Part shown: one piece after another, positions 32,674 to 40,547 of the stretch
Numbering within the stretch: the first letter of the stretch is position 1
How the letters are laid out: every line of letters begins with the position of its first letter
DNA from: Planctomycetaceae bacterium
GTDB taxonomy: Bacteria; Planctomycetota; Planctomycetia; Pirellulales; Pirellulaceae
Reading direction: 5' to 3'
NCBI GenBank assembly: GCA_020638975.1
Contig: JACKHN010000046.1
Location: 1-41,879, forward strand
Length of the DNA stretch: 41,879 bases
The notes under the pieces: generated by a model
Database searches by the model: none
What the model was told of the DNA's origin: nothing
Seen by the model: only the letters and a program-made list of their open reading frames with translations
Made by a program: the position numbers and the translations under genes

Positions 32674-34032
32674 TTAGTGCAGACCATAACGGCTCATTTT
32701 GTAGTGCAAGGTACGCACACTGACGCCGAGCAATTGGGCGGACTTCTCGCGATGGTAGTCGCAGGCGATGAGCGCAGACATGATTGAAGCCTTTTCTGTT
32801 TCCTCAACCGACTCGGCGAGGGTGCGTACAGCAGCTGCGACGTCCGGATGAGGGCCAAGCTCTTTGGGGATATCTTCGGCATGGATGCAATCGTCACCAA
32901 CAGTTACCACAAGCCGTTCGATGACGTTGCGAAGCTGGCGAACGTTGCCGGGCCAGCGGGCCACGACGAGTCGTTCCATTGCGTCGGCCGCAATGACTTT
33001 GGTGGGGCGACCGTGGCGTTGACAGAAGTGGGTGAGGAAATGTTCTACGAGCAAAGGAATGTCGTCACGACGCTGGCGCAGTGGTGGAATCTCGATGGGA
33101 ACAATGTTGAGGCGATAGAAGAGGTCTTCTCGAAACGAGCCTAATTCAATTTCGGCTTGGGCGATTTTGTTGGTCGCCGAAATCAGACGCACGTCGCTGT
33201 TCAAGACCTCTTCACCACCAATTCGTGAGTACTGCCCGGTTTCGAGGACACGCAACAGATCGACCTGACACTTGGCGGGTATCTCGGTGATCTCGTCGAG
33301 GAACAGCGAGCCGCCTTTGGCTCGTTCAAAGCAACCAGGTTTCTGCCGCGAAGCTCCGGTGAATGATCCCTTCTCGTGACCGAATAGTTCACTCTCCAAA
33401 AGCGATTCCGGAAGCGCTCCAAGATTGACGGCGACAAATGGCTTCGCATTTCGGTCGCTCAAGTCGTGCAACGCACGGGCAACTAATTCCTTGCCGGTGC
33501 CACTCTCGCCCTGAATCATCACCGTCGCGTCCGTCCCAGCGACCTGTCTAATTTGCTGCAAAACATCTTGCATCGCGGCGCAGTTGCCAATTATCCCGGA
33601 AACCTCGCCGGCATTCGCCAGTTGGTCGCGGAGTACGCGGTTCTCCAGTCGCAGGCGATAGTGTTCGCGGGCCTTACGTACCTGTTGACGAATCAAATCA
33701 AGGTCGAGCGGTTTCGTGATGAAGTCGAACGCGCCCAAACGCATCGCTTCCACGGCGGTTTCGACGGAGCCGTGTGCTGTGATCACAATGACTGTGGTCT
33801 GCGGACGGCTTTGCAACATTCGTTCAACCAACTCCAGCCCGTTCATCGCGCTCGGAAGTCGAATGTCGGTAATGACCAAAGTGAACGCGGTTTCGCGAAA
33901 TTTGGCGAGTGCTTCATCGGCGTCGCAGGCGGTTACGACAACTTCAGCTTCCTTCGCGAGTCCCTTCTCGAGCCCCGAACGGATGTTTGGTTCATCATCG
34001 ACGATCAGAATGGAAAATGAACTGGCAGGCAT
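32674..34032 (-). CDS. Sigma54-dependent response regulator (NtrC family), copy 2
   Basis: I choose ATG 34032, 6 nt after the kinase stop; an in-frame GTG at 34041 is an alternative that overlaps it. 452 residues. The receiver has D12/D13 and phospho-acceptor D56 (LVITDIRLPS), and K in DFITKPLDL. The AAA+ domain has GESGTGKE, GSFTGA (usual GAFTGA), GGSLFLDEITEIP and WPGNVRQLRNVIERL. The C-terminal helix-turn-helix is REKSAQLLGVSVRTLHYKMS. Paired with the membrane kinase upstream. The divergently oriented RND efflux operon, which has a sigma54 promoter, is the most likely target. Confidence 0.95.
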   Translation of the reverse strand: MPASSFSILIVDDEPNIRSGLEKGLAKEAEVVVTACDADEALAKFRETAFTLVITDIRLPSAMNGLELVERMLQSRPQTTVIVITAHGSVETAVEAMRLGAFDFITKPLDLDLIRQQVRKAREHYRLRLENRVLRDQLANAGEVSGIIGNCAAMQDVLQQIRQVAGTDATVMIQGESGTGKELVARALHDLSDRNAKPFVAVNLGALPESLLESELFGHEKGSFTGASRQKPGCFERAKGGSLFLDEITEIPAKCQVDLLRVLETGQYSRIGGEEVLNSDVRLISATNKIAQAEIELGSFREDLFYRLNIVPIEIPPLRQRRDDIPLLVEHFLTHFCQRHGRPTKVIAADAMERLVVARWPGNVRQLRNVIERLVVTVGDDCIHAEDIPKELGPHPDVAAAVRTLAESVEETEKASIMSALIACDYHREKSAQLLGVSVRTLHYKMSRYGLH

Positions 34033-34037
34033 CAGGA

Positions 34038-35387
34038 TCACTTTAAAGGGAGCGTCACGACAAAGGTCGTACCATTGGCGGACGAAGTAAACTCAATCGT
34101 CCCATCGTGTTGGCGGACGATCTTCTCACACAGGGCAAGTCCCATTCCAGTTCCTGTGCCGCGAGTCGTAAAGTAAGGATCAAACACCTTGTCGCGGAAA
34201 TCGTCGGGGATGCCGCAACCGGAATCGGCGACCTCGATCGCCACCGAGTCCGCCATCATTTGCAGCCGAATGGTGACAGTTCCGCCCTCGGGCATGGCCG
34301 AGAACGCGTTGAGCAGCAAGTTCAGCAGCACTTGTTCGATGCGGACGGGGTCGAGCAACAATTGCGGGCTCCGACCGTCCGGCAGATCGGTTTCGAGCCG
34401 AATATTTTGATTCCGCGCCTGCGGATCGGTGAACTTCACTAGCTTTCTTATCAACTCATTCAGATCGACCCTGGAGAAATTAAGTTGTGCAACAGATGCG
34501 AAGTCGCGAAAGCCTTCTAACACGCCGGCAATGCGACGCACTTCCGTACTGAGAACGTCAAGGCTCTCGTCAACAGTCGTGGCATCCGGTTCGCCATGTA
34601 GTGCTTCCTTCAACAATTGAACGTGCAGCGACAAGGCACTCAACGGGTTCTTGATCTCATGCTGCAAGCCGACCGCCAGCGAACCCAACCCCATATAACG
34701 CTCCATGCGGAGCAGCCGCTGTTCCATGAGTGTTTTCTCGGTGACGTCACGAACGTGTATCACTGTTCCAATCTGTCTCTGATCATGGTCGCGGAGCAAA
34801 CTACATCCGGCTCGCAAGTTGCGGATGTTGCCATTGTGGTGGACAACATAGTCGAAGTCGCTAACGGTGTGTTGCTGTCGTAGCACATCCCGGCACAACT
34901 CGTCGAGCGTGCGATGCTCGTCCGGAAGAGCAGTCAGAGCAACTCCGATGCCATTGTTCGATTGATGCAGTAGCTCACGACCACGCGGATTGATGCTCAG
35001 GATCGCAGCATCGCTGTCGGTAGTAATCACGCCGTGATCGAGACTGGCGAGGATATCGGTAGCGAGCACGCGAACCTTGCGGAGCGATCGCTCGCTGCTG
35101 ATGTAGGCTCGCACTAGCATCACGAGCGCGGCGCAGGAAGCCAGAGTGTTTAGAATCAGCAATACGGCGAGTCGTGACTGTAGCCGCAACTCGCCGGCAA
35201 GTTGATTGGCATCGGCGAGGTCGCTGTCGGGGAGATGCCGTATCAGTTCCTCAACGATTTCCTGTTCGTGATGGACATCCGCGAGAATCCATACTGTGAC
35301 GACCAGTGCCATCAAGCTCAGCAAAGCCCGACAGCCAATTGCCCACTTCGAGCCAAGCACGGACTGTGGTCGGTCCTCTTCAAACAT
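34038..35387 (-). CDS. Membrane histidine kinase with PAS domain
   Basis: The start is ATG 35387, with GGAG 8 nt upstream; a TTG at 35408 extends the frame without need. 449 residues. Two membrane helices (about 20-36 and 72-94) flank a short outer loop of about 35 residues, too small for a large ligand domain. A PAS domain (about 105-215, SLDHGVITTDSDAAILSINP) is followed by HisKA with H243 (GLQHEIKNPLSALSLHVQLL) and the ATPase motifs NLLLNAFSAM, ADSGCGIPDDF and GTGMGLALCEKI. The layout resembles ZraS/NtrY-type envelope or metal sensors. It is divergent from the RND efflux operon, so it may sense the compound or envelope stress that the pump relieves. Confidence 0.94.
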   Translation of the reverse strand: MFEEDRPQSVLGSKWAIGCRALLSLMALVVTVWILADVHHEQEIVEELIRHLPDSDLADANQLAGELRLQSRLAVLLILNTLASCAALVMLVRAYISSERSLRKVRVLATDILASLDHGVITTDSDAAILSINPRGRELLHQSNNGIGVALTALPDEHRTLDELCRDVLRQQHTVSDFDYVVHHNGNIRNLRAGCSLLRDHDQRQIGTVIHVRDVTEKTLMEQRLLRMERYMGLGSLAVGLQHEIKNPLSALSLHVQLLKEALHGEPDATTVDESLDVLSTEVRRIAGVLEGFRDFASVAQLNFSRVDLNELIRKLVKFTDPQARNQNIRLETDLPDGRSPQLLLDPVRIEQVLLNLLLNAFSAMPEGGTVTIRLQMMADSVAIEVADSGCGIPDDFRDKVFDPYFTTRGTGTGMGLALCEKIVRQHDGTIEFTSSANGTTFVVTLPLK

Positions 35388-35866
35388 GAGTTGCTCCGGT
35401 GACCTCAAAAGCCGAATAACCGTGCAGGATATTGCAGATCACATGCACCTTTCTGCACAAATCAGGCGATTCAACGGGCTGCAAGGGTTCCAACTAGGCA
35501 GTTCTGGGAAGATCGAATGGCAGCCGCATATTCGTTCATATCGTTACAGTCTGTGAGACGAATCGAGTCATTATAGTCGCTCCCACCGGAGGCCCCAGGC
35601 CAAAGGATTGAGAACGACTGACGGATAGAACAAAGTCGCTCGGAAGTCGACATCGTCGACGGCGGATTCTTGGATTCTTGGATCCAGCGAGTCGTCGGAG
35701 ATGATGCGTCTGGATCATTCGACGCACCATACAAGAAATGATTGGAGCGAAAAGCCTTGGCCTGCCTTTTGCTTGGACGTGATGGAACGAGAGTTTCCAG
35801 AAACCCACCACTCCCTCAATCTGCTCGAGGCAGCACCCCCGAGGGCAACCACAAGGTATCAATCCA
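35388..35866. other. Divergent intergenic region between kinase and efflux operon
   Basis: No gene is convincing. It holds the sigma54 promoter at 35757-35773. Further upstream GTCGAC-ATC-GTCGAC (35646-35660) and a direct repeat GGATTCTT-GGATTCTT (from about 35664) lie 100-140 nt before the predicted start, where an NtrC-type activator would bind. No GTGTC cluster like those at 25484 and 30554 is present. Confidence 0.5.
35757..35773 (+). promoter_or_regulatory. Sigma54 (-24/-12) promoter of the RND efflux operon
   Basis: TTGGCCTGCCTTTTGCT keeps TGGC, G and a perfect TTGCT; GG (35759-35760) and GC (35771-35772) are exactly 10 nt apart. The predicted start is about 35784, some 83 nt before ATG 35867. 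Confidence 0.65.
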
Positions 35867-37033
35867 ATGAAGTTCTGTCCGATCGCAGCCATCCTGTTAA
35901 CATCGTTGTCCTTGTCCCTGGCCGGCTGTAGCAAGGTCGAAGAACAACTCCACGCGGAGGTGCGGGAGCACGACGGGGGACACGACGAACAGCACGAAGT
36001 ACATGGGCACCCAGCACACAAGATCCTCGTGACCAGTCCTGTGCGGAAGGATGTCATCAGCACTCAACAATATGTTTGCCAGATCCACTCGCGACGCCAC
36101 ATCGAGGTCCGTGCCCTGGAGGGCGGGTATCTGGAGGAGATCAAGATCAAGGAAGGTCAGGAAGTCAAACAGGGCGATTTGTTGTTCAAGATCCTCCCGG
36201 TTCTCTTCCAAGCCAAGCTGAACGCCGACGCGGCCGAAGCGGAGTTAGCGCAGATCGAATTCAACAACACAAAGAGATTATTCGACCAGCGGGTCGGTGG
36301 TCGTTCCGTGGTCTCGGACCAAGAAGTGGCTTTGGCGAAAGCCAAGTTGGCAAAGGCCCAGGCCAAGCTGGAACTAGCGCGGGCCGAGTTGAACTTCACC
36401 GATGTCAAAGCACCGTTCGACGGCATCGTTGACCGCCAACGCAACCAGCAAGGCAGCTTGATCGAAGAAGGCGACATCCTCACGACTTTGTCCGACAACA
36501 ACGTGATGTGGGTGTACTTCAATGTGCCCGAGGCCCGCTACCTCGAATACAAAGCGGAACTCAATGAGAAAGACGAAGACGCCCTGCACCTCGAACTTAA
36601 GCTGGCGAACGGCAAGACGTTTCCGCAGCACGGGACCATCGGTGCGATTGAAGCAGATTTCAACAACGAGACAGGGAACATCGCCTTTCGCGCGGACTTC
36701 GCGAACCCAGACCACCTGCTGCGCCATGGACAGACCGGCACTGTGTTGATCCACCGCACCTTGGAAAACGCCATCGTCATCCCGCAACGAGCGACCTACG
36801 AGATACTTGCCAAACGCTACGCATACGTCGTCGGAGAAGACGGTGTGGTACACCAGCGCGAGATCATCATTCAGACCGAACTAGAGGATATTTATGTGAT
36901 CGAACGAGGCTTAGAGGAAGGAGAAAAGATCGTTCTCGAAGGGATTCGACAGGTGCGCGACGGCGACAAGGTGGAATACGAGTTTCGCGATCCCTTCGAG
37001 GTTCTTAGTCACCTGAAATACCACGCCGAATAA
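35867..37033 (+). CDS. RND efflux periplasmic adaptor lipoprotein (HlyD/MFP family)
   Basis: 388 residues from ATG 35867. A lipoprotein signal peptide ends at SLAGC with C21 as the lipidated residue. Immediately after it lies a His-rich stretch (HDGGHDEQHEVHGHPAH) with about seven His in 25 residues, which could bind metal. The adaptor core follows: lipoyl-like half (HIEVRALEGGYLEEIKIKEG), a coiled-coil hairpin rich in Ala/Lys/Glu (about 115-180), then APFDGIVDRQRNQQGSLIEE and a beta-barrel domain with VMWVYFNVPEARY. It links the inner-membrane RND permease to the outer-membrane factor; all three are encoded in order here. A sigma54 promoter lies upstream. Confidence 0.93.
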   Translation: MKFCPIAAILLTSLSLSLAGCSKVEEQLHAEVREHDGGHDEQHEVHGHPAHKILVTSPVRKDVISTQQYVCQIHSRRHIEVRALEGGYLEEIKIKEGQEVKQGDLLFKILPVLFQAKLNADAAEAELAQIEFNNTKRLFDQRVGGRSVVSDQEVALAKAKLAKAQAKLELARAELNFTDVKAPFDGIVDRQRNQQGSLIEEGDILTTLSDNNVMWVYFNVPEARYLEYKAELNEKDEDALHLELKLANGKTFPQHGTIGAIEADFNNETGNIAFRADFANPDHLLRHGQTGTVLIHRTLENAIVIPQRATYEILAKRYAYVVGEDGVVHQREIIIQTELEDIYVIERGLEEGEKIVLEGIRQVRDGDKVEYEFRDPFEVLSHLKYHAE

Positions 37034-37109
37034 CCACTACCGCAACGTACCGAACTAAGCAGCTAAGCCGGTCTCGACTTCGCGAAGCCACACGCCCACA
37101 AGAAGTGAC

Positions 37110-40100
37110 ATGTTCGAGAAATTTCTGCATCGGCCGGCTTTGGCCATCGTCATCTCGCTGTTGATCCTGTTCATGGGCGGGTTGGCCATCAATGTGTTGC
37201 CGATTTCGCAGTTCCCGTCGGTGGCGCCGCCGAGTGTGCGGGTTTCGGTCTCTTATCCTGGTGCCAGCGCCAAAATTCTGGTCGATTCGACGATGGTGCT
37301 TCTGGAGCAAGCCATCAACGGCGTCCCGAACATGCGCTACATGTTGGGCGCCGCCACCAGTGCCGGTGAGGGAACGATTCAGATCATCTTCGAGCCCGGG
37401 ACGGACCCGAATGTGGCGGTCATGAACGTCAATAACCGGGTCCAAATGGTCAAGAACAACCTCCCGCCGATCGTCGAACGCGAGGGGATTATCGTCATGC
37501 AGAACATGACGAGCATGTTGATGTACGTGAATATCTTTAGTGACGATCCGAACGTCGACCAGAACTTTCTATACAACTATGCCACCGTCAACGTGCTGAA
37601 CGAAATCAAACGAATTCCCGGCGTCGGCAGTGCCATGATTCTCGGCAACCGCGCCTACGCCATGCGCGTCGAGCTAGATATAGACCGGATGCGTGCCTAC
37701 AACGTCAGTGCCGAGGAAGTCATGGAGGCGCTCGCGGATCAGAGTATGATTGGTTCGCCCGGACGCCTTGGGCAGGCCACGGGCACGACGTCCCAAACTC
37801 TTGAGTACGTTCTTACTTGGGTAGGTCGCTACGAAACGCCTGAGCAATACGAAAAGATCATTTTGAAGGCAAATCCTGAAGGTGAGATTTTGCGGCTCAG
37901 CGACGTTGCCAAAGTCTCGCTGGGCTCTTCATTCTATGACCTCTACTCAGACATCGACGGGTTGCCTTCGGCTGCTGTCGTGCTGAAACAAACCCCCGGC
38001 TCGAATGCTGCCGACGTGATTGCGAAGGTTAAAGAAAAGGTCGAAGAAATCAAGCAGAAATCGTTTCCTCCGGGAATGGACTATGCTGTCACCTACGATG
38101 TCTCCAACTTTCTGGATGCTTCGATCGAAAAAGTGTTGCACACCTTGTTTGAGGCATTCATCCTTGTCTCGCTGGTGGTCTATCTCTTTCTCGGAGACTT
38201 CCGCAGCACGCTGATCCCGACGCTGGCGGTTCCCGTCTCGTTGATCGGTACGTTCTTTTTCATGCTGATGTTCGGAATGTCGATCAACCTGATTACGCTC
38301 TTCGCCCTGGTGTTGGCGATCGGGGTTGTGGTCGACGATGCCATTGTGGTGGTCGAAGCGGTGCATGAAAAGATGCACACCAAACACCTCGGCCCCTATC
38401 AAGCGACCCGAGAGGTTGTGAGCGAGATCAGCGGCGCGATCATTGCAATCACTTTGGTCATGACCGCTGTATTCATTCCGGTAACATTCATGACCGGGCC
38501 GGTCGGCGTCTTCTACCGACAGTTCGCCCTGACAATGGCGATGTCCATCGTGATCTCCGGTGTGGTGGCCCTCACGCTCACACCCGTTCTCTGTGCGATG
38601 ATTCTCAAACCCCACTCCAGCCACGAACAGCAGCACGGCCTAGTTGGCTTGGTGAATCGCAATATCAACAAGGTTGGAAGGCGTTACGCCTTCGTCCTGC
38701 GTGGCTTGCTGTGCTTGCTGCTCGGTCTCGCGGTCGGTGCCGGGTTCTACTATCTGCTGAACGTTGAGATCGTACACGAAGTGGTGTCTGAGCAACTGCC
38801 GTTGAATGCGACAAGGACGATGACGATCGCCGGGATCGTCGCGTTATTAGCCACGCTATCGTTTCGAGCGGCGTTATGTGGGAGCGATGGGAGCGAGAAG
38901 AAACGCGGACCGCTTGGTATATTCCTGCATCTGTTCGATCGGGCAGTCGAAAGAGTGACCGGTGGTTACGTCGCGATCCTGAGCCGGATCATCACACGCC
39001 GTGTACTGACCGTACTCGTCATCGGGGCATTCGGTTACGGCATATTGGTCGTAAACAAGGTGCTTCCCAGCGGTTTTATTCCGCTGGAGGATCAAGGCAT
39101 GATCTATGGGATCGTGCAGACGCCTCCGGGCTCGACGCTCGAGTACACCAACTCGAAGTGCCACGAACTGCAAGCGATCTGCAAAGAGATGGACGAAATC
39201 ACTTCGGTGTCGTCGATCGCCGGTTATGAAGTTCTGACAGAAGGACGAGGCTCGAATGCCGGGACTTGCATCATCAATCTAAAACCTTGGGCCGATCGCG
39301 AACTAACTTCGAAGCAAATCATTGAGGAGTTAGAGGAGAAGGGCCGTGAGATTGCCAACATCAAGCTGGAGTTCTTTGAGCCACCGGCAGTTCCGGGGTT
39401 CGGTGCTGCGGGCGGCTTCTCGGTGAACCTGCTCGATAAGACAAACAGCGGCGACTACACGGCTCTCGGCGAAGAGACGGACAAGTTCATGGCGGCCTTG
39501 GGAAAACGCAAGGAGGTCAAGGGCTTGTTCACGTTCTTTGCGGCCAACTACCCGCAGTACGAGATCGTGATCGACAATGATGTGGCGATGCAGAAAGGTG
39601 TATCGATCCGCGACGCCATGGACAATCTCTCCATCGTCATCGGCAGTACCTGGGAACAAGGCTTCGTACGCTTCGGCCAATTCTACAAGGTCTATGTTCA
39701 GGCCAAACCGGAGTTCCGGCGATTCCCCGAAGACCTGGATAACATGTTCGTCAAGAACGATCGTGACGAAATGGTGCCCTACTCCGCCTTCATGAAGCTT
39801 GAGAAAAAGCAGGGCCTGAACGAAATCAGTCGCTACAACTTGTATCCAACGGCTCCTATCCAAGGAGCACCGGCGGCGGGCTACAGCAGCGGCCAAGCCA
39901 TCGCGGCGATCAAAGAAGTCGCCGCCGAGACGCTACCTAACGGTTTCGACATCGACTGGCAAGGTCTAGCGTACGACGAGGCCAAGGCGGGAAATACCGC
40001 GATCTATATCTTTTTGATCGTGGTCATCTTTGTCTACATGGTTTTGGTCGGGCAATACGAGAGCTTTATCATTCCCCTGGCCGTGATCATTTCGCTGCCG

Positions 40101-40547
40101 GTCGGTATTTTCGGATCCTTTTTATTCTTGCAGTTAATGGGACTAGCCAACGACGTCTACTGTCAAATTGGACTAGTCATGTTAGTCGGTCTGCTGGGCA
40201 AGAACGCGATTTTGATCATCGAATTTGCCGTGCAGCGTCGTCAAGACGGCTTGAGCATCAAGGACGCAGGGATCGACGGCGCAAGATTGAGATTCCGTCC
40301 GATTATGATGACTTCATTTGCCTTTATCGCCGGCTTAATTCCGTTAGTTCGTGCGACCGGCCCCGGAGCGATCGGGAACCGCACGATTGGCACCACCGCC
40401 GTCGGTGGAATGCTTTTGGGCACTTTGGTCGGAGTCCTCGTGATTCCCGGCCTGTACTACCTGTTCGGCAGGATGGCCGACGGGCGGCAACTTATCAGGG
40501 ATGAACATGATGAACCTCTCAGCGAGATATTCGAACGCGAAGGATAA
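37110..40547 (+). CDS. RND efflux permease (HAE1/AcrB type) with an insertion between TM6 and TM7
   Basis: 1145 residues, about 95 longer than AcrB. The AcrB-like start (LHRPALAIVISLLILFMGGL), the proton-relay pair D409/D410 (GVVVDDAIVVVEAV) and the conserved lysine in GLLGKNAILIIEFA are all present, so it should be a proton-driven drug/solute pump, not a CusA-type metal pump. Residues about 510-608, where the TM6-TM7 linker lies, hold an extra stretch with two further predicted membrane helices (YAFVLRGLLCLLLGLAVGAG and TMTIAGIVALLATLSFRAAL) before TM7. Second gene of the efflux operon, 76 nt after the adaptor; its end overlaps the start of the outer-membrane factor gene. Confidence 0.95.
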   Translation: MFEKFLHRPALAIVISLLILFMGGLAINVLPISQFPSVAPPSVRVSVSYPGASAKILVDSTMVLLEQAINGVPNMRYMLGAATSAGEGTIQIIFEPGTDPNVAVMNVNNRVQMVKNNLPPIVEREGIIVMQNMTSMLMYVNIFSDDPNVDQNFLYNYATVNVLNEIKRIPGVGSAMILGNRAYAMRVELDIDRMRAYNVSAEEVMEALADQSMIGSPGRLGQATGTTSQTLEYVLTWVGRYETPEQYEKIILKANPEGEILRLSDVAKVSLGSSFYDLYSDIDGLPSAAVVLKQTPGSNAADVIAKVKEKVEEIKQKSFPPGMDYAVTYDVSNFLDASIEKVLHTLFEAFILVSLVVYLFLGDFRSTLIPTLAVPVSLIGTFFFMLMFGMSINLITLFALVLAIGVVVDDAIVVVEAVHEKMHTKHLGPYQATREVVSEISGAIIAITLVMTAVFIPVTFMTGPVGVFYRQFALTMAMSIVISGVVALTLTPVLCAMILKPHSSHEQQHGLVGLVNRNINKVGRRYAFVLRGLLCLLLGLAVGAGFYYLLNVEIVHEVVSEQLPLNATRTMTIAGIVALLATLSFRAALCGSDGSEKKRGPLGIFLHLFDRAVERVTGGYVAILSRIITRRVLTVLVIGAFGYGILVVNKVLPSGFIPLEDQGMIYGIVQTPPGSTLEYTNSKCHELQAICKEMDEITSVSSIAGYEVLTEGRGSNAGTCIINLKPWADRELTSKQIIEELEEKGREIANIKLEFFEPPAVPGFGAAGGFSVNLLDKTNSGDYTALGEETDKFMAALGKRKEVKGLFTFFAANYPQYEIVIDNDVAMQKGVSIRDAMDNLSIVIGSTWEQGFVRFGQFYKVYVQAKPEFRRFPEDLDNMFVKNDRDEMVPYSAFMKLEKKQGLNEISRYNLYPTAPIQGAPAAGYSSGQAIAAIKEVAAETLPNGFDIDWQGLAYDEAKAGNTAIYIFLIVVIFVYMVLVGQYESFIIPLAVIISLPVGIFGSFLFLQLMGLANDVYCQIGLVMLVGLLGKNAILIIEFAVQRRQDGLSIKDAGIDGARLRFRPIMMTSFAFIAGLIPLVRATGPGAIGNRTIGTTAVGGMLLGTLVGVLVIPGLYYLFGRMADGRQLIRDEHDEPLSEIFEREG

